Below are positions 1 to 7,825 of a stretch of DNA of 64,000 nucleotides, piece after piece. How positions within the stretch are numbered: position 1 is the first letter of the stretch; every line of letters begins with the position of its first letter. A model generated the notes under the pieces. That model was not told the DNA's origin and searched no databases. It saw only the letters and a program-made list of their open reading frames with translations. The position numbers and the translations under genes are program-made. The DNA comes from Halanaerobium polyolivorans (lineage in GTDB: Bacteria > Bacillota > Halanaerobiia > Halanaerobiales > Halanaerobiaceae): the NCBI RefSeq assembly GCF_020711195.1, contig NZ_JAJFAT010000008.1:1-64000 (forward strand), read 5' to 3'.

Positions 1-263
1 TCAAAACTACTTCCGTGATCAAGGTGCAGTGCTACCGGTATTGAAGTCTTGTCAGTAGCTGCCTCAACCATCTTGATTAGATAATCCATTCCTATGTAGC
101 GAATAGCTCCTTCACTTGCCTGGAGAATTAATGGCGAATTAAGTTCTTCAGCACCCCTTATTATACCCTGGAGAAACTCCATGTTATTAATGTTAAAGCC
201 ACCTACACCATAAGTTCTTTTGTGGGCATCCTGAAGAATATCAGCCATTGGAACTAAATTCAT
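1..263 (-). CDS. fba: Class II fructose-bisphosphate aldolase (5' part only)
   Basis: The first 87 residues are present and the rest runs off the left edge. The protein begins MNLVPMADIL and reaches the HLDHG motif at residues 80-84. In class II aldolases the Asp of this motif (here D82) is catalytic and the next His (H83) binds zinc. The enzyme cleaves fructose-1,6-bisphosphate to DHAP and glyceraldehyde-3-phosphate; a tagatose-bisphosphate aldolase of the same family cannot be excluded from this part. The ATG at 263 has a GGAGTG ribosome-binding site at 271-276. The gene is divergent from the DeoR-type regulator and close to a phosphofructokinase, which fits a sugar-phosphate locus. Confidence 0.9.
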   Translation of the reverse strand, partial: MNLVPMADILQDAHKRTYGVGGFNINNMEFLQGIIRGAEELNSPLILQASEGAIRYIGMDYLIKMVEAATDKTSIPVALHLDHGSSF

Positions 264-310
264 AATTAATCACTCCTATTTTTTATTAGACTATCATAAA
301 ACCTATGTTC

Positions 311-339
311 TTTGTTTTAATTAATTTTTATGCTATAAT
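311..339 (+). promoter_or_regulatory. Putative promoter of the DeoR-type regulator
   Basis: A perfect TATAAT lies at 334-339, preceded by TG one base upstream (extended -10). The -35 region (TTTGTT, 311-316, 17-bp spacer) is weak. It lies in the divergent region between the aldolase and regulator genes. Confidence 0.5.
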
Positions 340-409
340 AAAGTTAATAAAAATTATAATTGTATTCTATAAAATCAATTATTTTACTAATTTAGAATGG
401 ATGGTGCCA

Positions 410-1159
410 ATGTTAAAAGAAGAAAGACAACAAGAAATTTTAAAAATATTAAATAATGAGCAAAAAGTTATTACAAGTGATCTAAGCGAAAGACTTTCTG
501 TTTCTGAAGATACCATACGTCGTGACCTAAAAGAACTTGATAATCAAGGTTTAATTAGAAGAGTATATAGTGGTGCTCTTAGAAAAGGTCCTCCAGTGGT
601 TGATTTTTTCTCCAGAAAAAATGTTGCAAGTGAAGTAAAAACAAAGTTAGCTCAAAAAGCACTGCGTTTTATAGAAGATGGCCAGGTTTTATTAATTGAT
701 GGAGGTACTTCTAATTTACATCTTGTCAACCAATTACCACTTGATTTAAATGCAACCGTAATAACCAATAGCCCCCCTATTAGTATGGAGTTAGCCAGTC
801 ATAAAGATGTTGAAGTTATAATGCTAGGGGGCTCTTTGTATAAACAATCTATGGTAAACCTTGGAATCCAAACTGTACAATCTTTAAACACAATGGTAGC
901 TGACTTATATATCATGGGTATCTATAATATTGATTCAGAAATGGGCATAAGTGTACCAACCCTGTCAGAATGCCTGGTCAAAAGAAAAATGGTTGAAATT
1001 TCAACTGAAATACTTGGCCTTGTTACCGCAGATAAACTAGGTACAGTTTCTAGTCAAATTATCTGTCCTTCTGAAGATCTAACTTATTTGGTTACTGAAG
1101 ATATTGATTCTTCTATCAAAGATTTATATTTAGAACAGGGTATTGTTGTAGTTACTTAA
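410..1159 (+). CDS. DeoR-family transcriptional regulator of sugar metabolism
   Basis: A 249-aa protein with the DeoR layout. The N-terminal winged helix-turn-helix occupies about residues 1-55 (LSVSEDTIRRDLKEL is the recognition region). The C-terminal DeoRC effector domain is related to phosphosugar isomerases and includes the segment LLIDGGTSN. Such regulators usually repress sugar operons and respond to a phosphorylated sugar. The frame stays open upstream to 305, but ATG at 410 matches family length and has GGATGG at 399-404 as ribosome-binding site; the upstream stretch also contains the promoter -10. The gene sits between aldolase and phosphofructokinase next to the mannitol PTS genes, so control of that locus is a reasonable inference, though not shown. 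Confidence 0.88.
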   Translation: MLKEERQQEILKILNNEQKVITSDLSERLSVSEDTIRRDLKELDNQGLIRRVYSGALRKGPPVVDFFSRKNVASEVKTKLAQKALRFIEDGQVLLIDGGTSNLHLVNQLPLDLNATVITNSPPISMELASHKDVEVIMLGGSLYKQSMVNLGIQTVQSLNTMVADLYIMGIYNIDSEMGISVPTLSECLVKRKMVEISTEILGLVTADKLGTVSSQIICPSEDLTYLVTEDIDSSIKDLYLEQGIVVVT

Positions 1160-1174
1160 TAAAGTTAAATTTGT

Positions 1175-1213
1175 ATATAGTCATTGCTTTTAACCATAAA
1201 GCTTTGACTATAT
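1175..1213 (+). terminator. Rho-independent terminator after the DeoR gene
   Basis: The outer arms ATATAGTCA and TGACTATAT enclose inner arms GCTTT and AAAGC, followed by a run of T on the plus strand. It separates the regulator from the convergent phosphofructokinase gene. Confidence 0.8.
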
Positions 1214-1217
1214 TTTT

Positions 1218-2198
1218 TTACAAGCCCATAACCTTATGCTTAAACATATCTAAATAATAATCATATGAGCCCGTACCTATATCATTATTTTCCAATAACT
1301 CTGTTTTTACTGAATCTCCTTTAATAGCTATCATCTTAGCTGACTCTCCTGCTTTAAGACTCTCAACTGCTTTTACGCCCATTCTCAAGGCTAAAATTCT
1401 ATCAGTAATAGTAGGAACCCCTCCTCTTTGCTGAAAACCAAGCAGTGTACTCCTTACTCTATGACCTAATTTTGCTTCTAATTGATCAACAAAATTATCA
1501 GCATTTGTAATACCTTCAGAAAATAATATAACACAGTCATTTTTCGCTTTGATTATTTCTTTTATTCTGTTTACTACTTTTGCAAAAGAAGACCTCTTTT
1601 CAGGTACTATAACCAGGTCTGCTTCTCCTGCTATCCCAGCTAAGATAGAAATCCAGCCCCTTTCTCTACCCATTGTCTCTACTGCAAAAATTCTTGCTTC
1701 ATTACTGGTATGAAAAGAAAGAGCAGTATCTTTAATATTATCTAGAGCTTTTGTTACAACATCACAAGCAGTATTAAAACCTATACTAAAATCACTTCCT
1801 GAAATATCATTATCTATAGAGGCTGGTATGCCAATAACTTTAATTTCACTATCCATCTTTGAAAGTACTTTAGCTCCATTTAAAGAGCCATTACCTCCTA
1901 TTACAACAAGCCCTTCTATCTTATGAGATTTCAAAACTTCAACAGCTTTTTTTCTACCTTCTTTAGTTCTAAATTCCTGAGAGCGAGCAGTCTCTAAAAC
2001 TGTTCCCCCTTTTCTGCAAATTCCTTGAACTTTCTTAGTATTTAATGGATAAATTTCATTATTAATTAGTCCCTGATAACCTCTACTAATTCCAAAAACT
2101 TCGATTCCTAAATCATCAGCTTTATTTACAACAGCATTTATAGCTGCATTCATTCCTGGAGCATCACCACCACTTGTTAATACTGCAATTCTTTTCAT
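1218..2198 (-). CDS. 6-phosphofructokinase family protein with altered key residues
   Basis: A 326-aa PfkA-type kinase: SGGDAPGMNAA at the N-terminus, a GGNGS phosphate loop, SIDND catalytic loop, MGRERG and QRGGVPT. The expected reaction is ATP-dependent phosphorylation of fructose-6-phosphate. Gly in the fourth position of GGNGS fits ATP rather than pyrophosphate use. Compared with E. coli PfkA as I recall it, the catalytic Asp127 equivalent is kept, but Asp103 is Asn, Thr125 is Ser, His249 (substrate phosphate contact) is Phe, and the effector-site Arg21 and Arg25 are both Asn. The enzyme may therefore be non-allosteric or use a related ketohexose phosphate. It follows mtlA after a terminator-like hairpin and is convergent with the DeoR gene. 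ATG at 2198 follows GGAGGAAAG. Confidence 0.85.
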   Translation of the reverse strand: MKRIAVLTSGGDAPGMNAAINAVVNKADDLGIEVFGISRGYQGLINNEIYPLNTKKVQGICRKGGTVLETARSQEFRTKEGRKKAVEVLKSHKIEGLVVIGGNGSLNGAKVLSKMDSEIKVIGIPASIDNDISGSDFSIGFNTACDVVTKALDNIKDTALSFHTSNEARIFAVETMGRERGWISILAGIAGEADLVIVPEKRSSFAKVVNRIKEIIKAKNDCVILFSEGITNADNFVDQLEAKLGHRVRSTLLGFQQRGGVPTITDRILALRMGVKAVESLKAGESAKMIAIKGDSVKTELLENNDIGTGSYDYYLDMFKHKVMGL

Positions 2199-2275
2199 TA
2201 TCTTTCCTCCAAATTATTAAGTTTAAATTTCTAATTGGCTCTTGAATTTTTTAGCTTAATTTAAATTAAAAGAAA

Positions 2276-2314
2276 ACCCCACTAAATATTTTAAGACAAT
2301 ATATTTAGCAGGGT
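2276..2314 (-). terminator. Terminator after mtlA
   Basis: On the minus strand, arms of about 14 bases (ACCCTGCTAAATAT and ATATTTAGTGGGGT) enclose an 11-base loop, followed by TTTTCTTTT. It lies between the mannitol permease and phosphofructokinase genes; some read-through into pfk is likely because no clear promoter is seen before pfk. Confidence 0.75.
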
Positions 2315-2332
2315 GGTCATTTGACCATTTTA

Positions 2333-3763
2333 TTATTTTAACTCATCAAGTAATCTTTCAAGATTCTGATCACCTATATAATTTTCTATTGTAACAATTC
2401 TTTTGTTTTGATGTGAACGTCTAGCTCTATCCGCTAAGTTTTTATGAACAACAATAATATCTGCATCCTCAGGTACATCTTCAATATTATAATGTTCTAC
2501 TTCAATATCTTCTAAGTTATTTTTCTGCAGTTTCTTTCTAAAAGTTGTTGCTCCTAAAGCACTACTACCTGCTCCGGCATCACAAGCAAAAGCTATTTTA
2601 CTAATATTTTCAGCAGAAATAGTATCATTCTTTGATTCTAATACTTTTTTACCTTCTGCTTTCATTGATTTTGATTTTTCTAAAGATTTTTCATAATCAT
2701 CCTCATCACCTTCAGCTGCAGTTACAGTTAATTTTAATATAAATGATGTAATTAAAAATGTAACAACAGTAGCTACCAGCACCCCTGAAATAATACCTAA
2801 ATAATTCCCTCGGGGAGTAAGAGCCAGATATGCAAATATTGAGCCAGGACTGGGACCTGCTACAAGACCGACATCAAATAACTGAAAAGTCGCTATACCT
2901 GACATTGCTCCACCTATCATCCCTACAATTGTAACAGGATTCATTAAAACATATGGGAAATATAATTCATGAATACCACCAAAGAAGTGAATTATTATAG
3001 CACCCGGAGCTGTTCTTCTAGCCTTTTTGGTTCCAAAAAATGTATAAGCTAATAACAAACCAAGACCAGGTCCAGGATTAGAAGCTACTGTAAAGTAAAT
3101 AGATCTTCCAGCTTCGGCAGCAATCTGCATACCTAAAGGATAATATATACCCTGGTCAATCGCATTATTTAAAAATAAAACTTTGGCAGGTTCATTGATA
3201 AGTGATAATAAAGGCAAAAGACCCGTATCAATCAAAACATGAATACCAGAAGCAACTAAATTATTTGCAAACTGTATTGCTGGACCTGTAACTAGGAAAG
3301 AAAAAATCATCAATAAAAAGCCTAAAATACCTAAAGAAAAGTTATTTACAATCATTTCAAAACCAGCTGGAATTTTTCCTTTGACAGAGTCATCAAACTT
3401 TTTAATTACCCAGCCACCTAATGGCCCCATGATCATTGCCCCAATAAACATTGGAATATCAGCACCTACTATCAAACCAAAGGTTGCAATTGCACCCATT
3501 ACTGCACCTCTTTTACCACCAATCATTTTACCACCAGTATAACCTAAGAGTAAAGGAAGTAAGTAATCTATTGCTGGTCCTACTATAGTTGCTAAGTTTT
3601 CATTTGGAAGCCATCCTGTTGGAATAACTAAAGCAGTTAAAATACCCCAAGCAATAAAAGCTCCTATATTCGGTAAAACCATATTTGTTAAAAAACCACC
3701 AAAAGCCTGAACTCTAGCCCGCATTCCTGTTGCGTCTCCTTGTGGACCTATATTATCTAACAT
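2333..3763 (-). CDS. mtlA: PTS mannitol transporter subunit IICB
   Basis: A 476-aa membrane permease of the mannitol PTS family. The IIC domain (about residues 15-350) has many hydrophobic segments and the family motif HFFGGIHELYFPYVLM, in which GGIHE forms part of the sugar site. The C-terminal IIB domain (about 385-476) has the phospho-cysteine loop ACDAGAGSSALG. The protein imports a hexitol while phosphorylating it; mannitol is the likely substrate from similarity and from the adjacent mtlD, but another hexitol is possible. IIA is not fused but encoded just upstream by mtlF, 59 bases away. ATG at 3763. Confidence 0.92.
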   Translation of the reverse strand: MLDNIGPQGDATGMRARVQAFGGFLTNMVLPNIGAFIAWGILTALVIPTGWLPNENLATIVGPAIDYLLPLLLGYTGGKMIGGKRGAVMGAIATFGLIVGADIPMFIGAMIMGPLGGWVIKKFDDSVKGKIPAGFEMIVNNFSLGILGFLLMIFSFLVTGPAIQFANNLVASGIHVLIDTGLLPLLSLINEPAKVLFLNNAIDQGIYYPLGMQIAAEAGRSIYFTVASNPGPGLGLLLAYTFFGTKKARRTAPGAIIIHFFGGIHELYFPYVLMNPVTIVGMIGGAMSGIATFQLFDVGLVAGPSPGSIFAYLALTPRGNYLGIISGVLVATVVTFLITSFILKLTVTAAEGDEDDYEKSLEKSKSMKAEGKKVLESKNDTISAENISKIAFACDAGAGSSALGATTFRKKLQKNNLEDIEVEHYNIEDVPEDADIIVVHKNLADRARRSHQNKRIVTIENYIGDQNLERLLDELK

Positions 3764-3821
3764 TTTCTATCCCCTTTCATGTGTAAGTGTTTTTTTAAAG
3801 ATTATTTATTATATTTTGTGC

Positions 3822-4262
3822 TTAAGACTCTATTGATTCGATAAGTTTAATTAACTCTTCTTCATTCTCAACGTTTTTAAATTGTTTTAAAACATCTTCA
3901 TCTGCTAAAATTGAAGATAAATCTGCAATTAATTCTAGATGTTCTGAATTATCTTTTGCAGCTAAAATAAAGATTATTTTTACTTCCTTCTCCTCTGGAT
4001 AAAGCACCGAGTTTTCTAACTTCAAAAAAGACATACCAGTTTTTTTAACATTTTCTGCATCTTTTGCATGAGGCATCGCAATCTCCGGGACCAAAACTAT
4101 ATATGATCCATACTCATGAACATTATTAATCATAGAATCTATATATTTTTCTTTTATATATTTATTTTTGACTAATGGTTCTGCAGCTAGTTTTATAGAC
4201 TTCTCCCAGGATGAAACTCTTTCTATAAATTTAATATTCCCTTTTAAGTATTGACTAAGCAT
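3822..4262 (-). CDS. mtlF: PTS IIA component, mannitol/fructose-type
   Basis: A 146-aa PTS_EIIA_2 protein. The phosphorylated histidine is H65 in the motif PEIAMPHAKDAENVKKTG. It should accept phosphate from HPr and pass it to the IIB domain of MtlA, encoded immediately downstream in the same direction. The sequence around the histidine also resembles ascorbate-type IIA proteins, so the family call is firmer than the substrate call. A GGGGGG-rich ribosome-binding site lies just before ATG at 4262. About 190 bases separate it from mtlD and include a strong stem-loop. Confidence 0.85.
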   Translation of the reverse strand: MLSQYLKGNIKFIERVSSWEKSIKLAAEPLVKNKYIKEKYIDSMINNVHEYGSYIVLVPEIAMPHAKDAENVKKTGMSFLKLENSVLYPEEKEVKIIFILAAKDNSEHLELIADLSSILADEDVLKQFKNVENEEELIKLIESIES

Positions 4263-4384
4263 TTTCTCCCCCCCTTTTCTTTTAAAAATATATAGACCAT
4301 TATCAAAATTATATTTAATATATGATTAATATTATATTTTTCATACTATATTAGCAATTCAAAATATTTTTGAAAAAATTTTGC

Positions 4385-4416
4385 TCCTGATCTATTTAAT
4401 ATTAAACAGACCAGGA
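4385..4416 (-). terminator. 32-bp hairpin, terminator between mtlD and mtlF
   Basis: On the minus strand TCCTGGTCTGTTTAAT pairs with ATTAAATAGATCAGGA through all 16 positions if G-U pairs are counted, followed ten bases later by T6. It should end or attenuate the rpe-like/hxlB-like/mtlD transcript before mtlF-mtlA. A possible promoter (TTGCTA, 17 bp, TAATAT) follows it. Confidence 0.65.
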
Positions 4417-4451
4417 AATTTAACTTTATTATCTATTGGAAAATATTTATC

Positions 4452-5624
4452 TTATTTAATTACACTTTTTATGCTCTGTTCTTTTAATTTATAATATTCT
4501 TTTGTGATTTTATCAATAAGTTCTTTGTTTTCAATACCAGTAAATTTAAGGATTGCCTTTTCTATTCCTTTTGCTTGAATATATTTATTTAGTTTAACAG
4601 CCTCTTGATCATCCTTATTTTTAAATAAAAATGCTGCTGCAATAACTATGCTCAAGTTATCTGCTGCTAAGTCTAATTCAAATAAATTCCTCAGGGGTTT
4701 TATTAAGCGTTCCTCATAACTCAATTTTCTTATTGGAGCTCTTCCAACCCGTAAAACATTATCACTAATGTTTTCATTTTTAAAACGTTTTATCGTTTTG
4801 TCAATATAGGATTCGATATCTTCAGAAGAGAAGTCAAAGTCTTTAATAATATATTTCTTAACTTCATTTAGAACTCTTCTTATAAATTTCTCCATCTCAG
4901 GCTCTGCTAAAGTACTCTGGATCGTCTCTTCTCCTGCTGCAAAACCAATATAAGCTGTAGCAGCATGGGCCATATTTATTAGATAAAACTTTCTATTAAT
5001 ATATGGATCTAAATCATCAACATAAATAACTCCTTCAATCTCAGGAAGCTCTAAATTTATCATTTCTGATCTGTTTATTACCCATTCATAAAATGGCTCA
5101 ACCAAAGCAACTAAACCATCTTCACTTTCCCTTGATAAAGCTAAACGATCAATTGCTGAATTTGGAAATCCAACATATTTGCATATTTGCTTCATTTCTT
5201 TTTTGGATGCTTTTTTTTCAATCTCTTTTTTTAAAGTGGAAGAAGCTCTAACAGCATTTTCATTTGCTATAAGATCTAGCTTTGTTTTGTTTTTTTCTAG
5301 TCTTTTTAATAAGCCTTCAAATATAATCCCTGCGATCTTTTCTAAATTTTCAATTCCAACTGAAGCTGTTATCAAATCAGCGTCTGTTATAGCCTGGATC
5401 ACCTTTTTTCTCTCTTTAATACTATTTAAAGCAGTAACAGGTGAAACAGTTTCTTGAGTCGAGTCTGAATCCAGCAATTCAACTTTATAACTATTAGTAT
5501 CATTAATAGCTTTAATAATTTCTTCATTGACATCCACAAAACAAAGATTATAGCCTGTCTTGTTTAATAAATAACCAATAAAGCCTCTTCCTATGTTTCC
5601 AGCACCAAAATGAAGTGCTTGCAT
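4452..5624 (-). CDS. mtlD: Mannitol-1-phosphate 5-dehydrogenase
   Basis: A 390-aa protein starting MQALHFGAGNIGRGFIGYLL, the NAD-binding signature of MtlD, at normal family length. It oxidises mannitol-1-phosphate to fructose-6-phosphate with NAD+. The catalytic-domain segment KFYLINMAHAATAYIG is also typical. It lies downstream of the hexuloisomerase-like gene (13 bases apart) and upstream of mtlF-mtlA, forming a catabolic module with the PTS. ATG at 5624 follows GGAGGAAG. Confidence 0.92.
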   Translation of the reverse strand: MQALHFGAGNIGRGFIGYLLNKTGYNLCFVDVNEEIIKAINDTNSYKVELLDSDSTQETVSPVTALNSIKERKKVIQAITDADLITASVGIENLEKIAGIIFEGLLKRLEKNKTKLDLIANENAVRASSTLKKEIEKKASKKEMKQICKYVGFPNSAIDRLALSRESEDGLVALVEPFYEWVINRSEMINLELPEIEGVIYVDDLDPYINRKFYLINMAHAATAYIGFAAGEETIQSTLAEPEMEKFIRRVLNEVKKYIIKDFDFSSEDIESYIDKTIKRFKNENISDNVLRVGRAPIRKLSYEERLIKPLRNLFELDLAADNLSIVIAAAFLFKNKDDQEAVKLNKYIQAKGIEKAILKFTGIENKELIDKITKEYYKLKEQSIKSVIK

Positions 5625-5637
5625 TATACTTCCTCCT

Positions 5638-6201
5638 CTATTCTAAATTAGCGTGATATTGCCAGAGACTTTCCATTTCAATATCTCTTTCTCTAACCAT
5701 CATTAATGCTATAGTATCACCAAGCAGCAGTAAAGCTTGCTCAAAAAGACTTGTCATAGGCTGAAGAGATTCTACTCCTTCAACTTCTAAATCAGCTTCT
5801 TTACTAGCTGGAATTCTGAGAAAAAAATCAGAGTATTCAGCCATTGAACAATTTGGATTTCTTCCTATATGAAAAATAGTGGCATCATATTGATTTGCTT
5901 TTTTAGCAATTGCTAAGGGAAAAGCAGTTTCTCCACTTCCTGATCCTACAATAAGTAAGTCATTTTCTGTAATAGCAGGTTCAGTAATCTGACCAACTAT
6001 GTAACAATCAACTCCAAGGTGTGCTAAACGCTTGGCTACTGATTCTAGAGAAAGCATTACCCTTCCCACAGCTGCAAAGAAAACTTTATCTGCTTTTTTT
6101 ACTTCTTCTATTAGTTTTTGCACATCTTCACTATTAATCCTGCTTAAAGTTTGGTCTAATTCGGTAATAATATCTTTTTGCGCCACATGATAATTTGACA
6201 T
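5638..6201 (-). CDS. 6-phospho-3-hexuloisomerase-like SIS-domain protein
   Basis: A 187-aa single SIS-domain protein. GSGSGETAFPLAIAKKA is the phosphosugar loop. The C-terminal half has LQPMTSLFEQALLLLGD and the protein ends HANLE, both features of 6-phospho-3-hexuloisomerase (HxlB/PHI), which interconverts 3-hexulose-6-phosphate and fructose-6-phosphate. No hexulose-6-phosphate synthase (HxlA) is visible here; its place is taken by an epimerase-like protein one base upstream. The enzyme could therefore feed an unusual ketohexose phosphate into fructose-6-phosphate beside MtlD. The family is clear; the exact substrate is inferred. Confidence 0.8.
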   Translation of the reverse strand: MSNYHVAQKDIITELDQTLSRINSEDVQKLIEEVKKADKVFFAAVGRVMLSLESVAKRLAHLGVDCYIVGQITEPAITENDLLIVGSGSGETAFPLAIAKKANQYDATIFHIGRNPNCSMAEYSDFFLRIPASKEADLEVEGVESLQPMTSLFEQALLLLGDTIALMMVRERDIEMESLWQYHANLE

Positions 6202-6202
6202 C

Positions 6203-6910
6203 TTAATTTTCCTCCCTTAATTTTAATCCTTTTGCTATTCCTTCTTCCATGATTTTCTTGTTCTCAGCGATACTTCTTTCAGATCTAAACAAACTAGTGC
6301 TGCCAGCCACCAATATATTTGCTCCTGCTTTTACCAGTTTGGGAATAACCTCAAGTGAAACCCTTCCATCTACTTCGATATCTGTTTCTAAACCTTTTTT
6401 CTTAATCATTTTATATAAATCACTAATTTTTTCTTCAGCATAAGCTACTTGCTTTTCATTTTTATCTGCTGCAAAACCAGGATTCATTAACATCAGCATT
6501 ACAGTATCACACATAGGAAGTATATAATCTAAATCATTAAGTGAGGTAGCAGGGTTTAGAGCTATACCTGCTTTAATTCCATTTTTCTTTATCAATTTTA
6601 AATGTCTGTCAATATGAGTACTACTTTCATAATGAAATGTAATTTGTTGAACTCCTATATCAATCATTTCTTTAATAAAAAATTCATTATTATTTGACAT
6701 AATATGAACATCAAAATCCATATCTGTAATCTTTCTTAGTGCCCTAATGGTCCCTAAACCTAACGGCATACTAGGACTAAAATAACCATCTAGTACATCA
6801 ATATGCAATGTATTTATTCCCTCATTTTCAATTTTTCTTACACTGTCTTCTAAATTGCATAAATCTGCACACATAATCGATGGACTAATTAAAACTGCTT
6901 GACTTTTCAT
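6203..6910 (-). CDS. Ribulose-phosphate 3-epimerase family protein
   Basis: A 235-aa TIM-barrel protein. The metal ligands of the family are present: H36 and D38 in LHIDVLDG, H69 in FDVHIM, and an Asp in IEVDGRVS near residue 183. The segment SPSIMCADL is at the N-terminus. Family members epimerise C3 of ribulose-5-phosphate or, in AlsE, of allulose-6-phosphate. The usual DGHFVPN stretch reads DGYFSPS, so the substrate may differ. It is first in the operon and is followed one base later by the hexuloisomerase-like gene. ATG at 6910 with AAGGAGG. The location makes a role in hexulose-phosphate metabolism more likely than the housekeeping pentose cycle. Confidence 0.78.
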   Translation of the reverse strand: MKSQAVLISPSIMCADLCNLEDSVRKIENEGINTLHIDVLDGYFSPSMPLGLGTIRALRKITDMDFDVHIMSNNNEFFIKEMIDIGVQQITFHYESSTHIDRHLKLIKKNGIKAGIALNPATSLNDLDYILPMCDTVMLMLMNPGFAADKNEKQVAYAEEKISDLYKMIKKKGLETDIEVDGRVSLEVIPKLVKAGANILVAGSTSLFRSERSIAENKKIMEEGIAKGLKLREEN

Positions 6911-6956
6911 TATTTGCCTCCTTATATTTTTACTCTGTTATATTGAGTACAAATAT

Positions 6957-6985
6957 ATTATAAACCACAAACATGCAAAAGTAAA
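6957..6985 (-). promoter_or_regulatory. Promoter of the rpe-like/hxlB-like/mtlD operon
   Basis: On the minus strand TTTACT (6980-6985), 17 bases and a perfect TATAAT (6957-6962), about 45 bases before the first ATG. Confidence 0.65.
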
Positions 6986-6990
6986 GTATA

Positions 6991-7023
6991 AAAACGCATT
7001 TTTTTAACTAATTTATGCGTTTT
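6991..7023. promoter_or_regulatory. Inverted repeat just upstream of the -35 box
   Basis: AAAACGCAT (6991-6999) and ATGCGTTTT (7015-7023) form a perfect 9-bp inverted repeat with a 15-base gap, five bases upstream of the operon -35. Its position suits binding by an activator or regulator, possibly the DeoR-type protein; this is inference. Confidence 0.45.
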
Positions 7024-7305
7024 TTATCGTTTTTATAATCTTTATTTGTTTATATTGGTAAATTTGTTAATTTATTAATGGTATTTATTAACATAAAATG
7101 TAATAAATATAATTAATAATAAATATAAAGTTTATATATTTTTTTTATTTTTTTATGAAGGACTTTGGCTTTTCAACTATAAAAGAATATATAGGACTTA
7201 GATAATTATTAAATTTGTTGCAAGTAATCACCCAATTTAATGAAAATATAACTTTTAAATCGATCAAAATTTAATAAATCAAGAAGAGAAGTTGAGGGAA
7301 TGAAG
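7024..7305. other. AT-rich gene-free stretch
   Basis: Very AT-rich, with no coding frame I can support on either strand and no convincing RNA structure. It probably holds the promoter of the small membrane-protein gene that follows, but no box pair stands out. Confidence 0.5.
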
Positions 7306-7319
7306 AAAGGAGGAGGGTA

Positions 7320-7622
7320 ATGCTTAAATTGATTTTTCAAGGTTTTACTTCAAATAAGGCAGGTAAACTATATTTGATCTCCATTGCTATTTTAATTTTT
7401 TCAAATATCATAACTAGTGCAAATACTAATTTATATATAATTAGTACTATTTCTGTAATTATATATTTTATTGCATTAATATATTATGCCAAATATTTAA
7501 AAACAAATATTTGGCTAATAGTTTTTTTAGTTATACTAAGCTTATTTCCGATGGGTATCTGGATGACTGTATTTTATTTTGCCCGTCAAAACTATATTAT
7601 TCAAAAACAAAAGATTGATTAA
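7320..7622 (+). CDS. Small hydrophobic membrane protein, function unknown
   Basis: A 100-aa protein that I do not recognise. Three hydrophobic segments are visible, about residues 18-35, 38-57 and 63-87, with short basic ends (YYAKYLKTN between segments two and three and QKQKID at the C-terminus), so an integral membrane protein is expected. The start is supported by AAAGGAGG at 7306-7313, seven bases before the ATG. It stands alone between the divergent sugar operon and a convergent terminator at 7741-7768, so context gives no role. Confidence 0.7.
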   Translation: MLKLIFQGFTSNKAGKLYLISIAILIFSNIITSANTNLYIISTISVIIYFIALIYYAKYLKTNIWLIVFLVILSLFPMGIWMTVFYFARQNYIIQKQKID

Positions 7623-7740
7623 CTTATTAAGCTAATTTCTGACTTAAGTATTTGACAGTCACCACTGACTTAGTCTAAATCAACTAATTTTAAATTTTAA
7701 AAAAGTTTCTCATAATATTGAAATGATTTGCAGAACGCAA

Positions 7741-7768
7741 AAAAAGGCAGTTAATTAACTGCCTTTTT
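7741..7768. terminator. Bidirectional terminator
   Basis: A perfect palindrome with arms AAAAAGGCAGTTAA and TTAACTGCCTTTTT. It ends both the small membrane-protein gene (plus) and the CoA-disulfide reductase operon (minus). Confidence 0.88.
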
Positions 7769-7825
7769 CTGCTCTTAAATTAATAAGGGAGAGAAATAAA
7801 TAATTATCTCCCTCCCTTTGCTTTC

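Noticed and set aside
305-409. N-terminal extension of the DeoR-type regulator
   Set aside because: The extra 35 residues are AT-rich hydrophobic translation of the promoter region; ATG 410 gives the family length.
6991-7023. Terminator
   Set aside because: The loop is 15 bases and AT-only, and the repeat lies upstream of a promoter with no gene end nearby.
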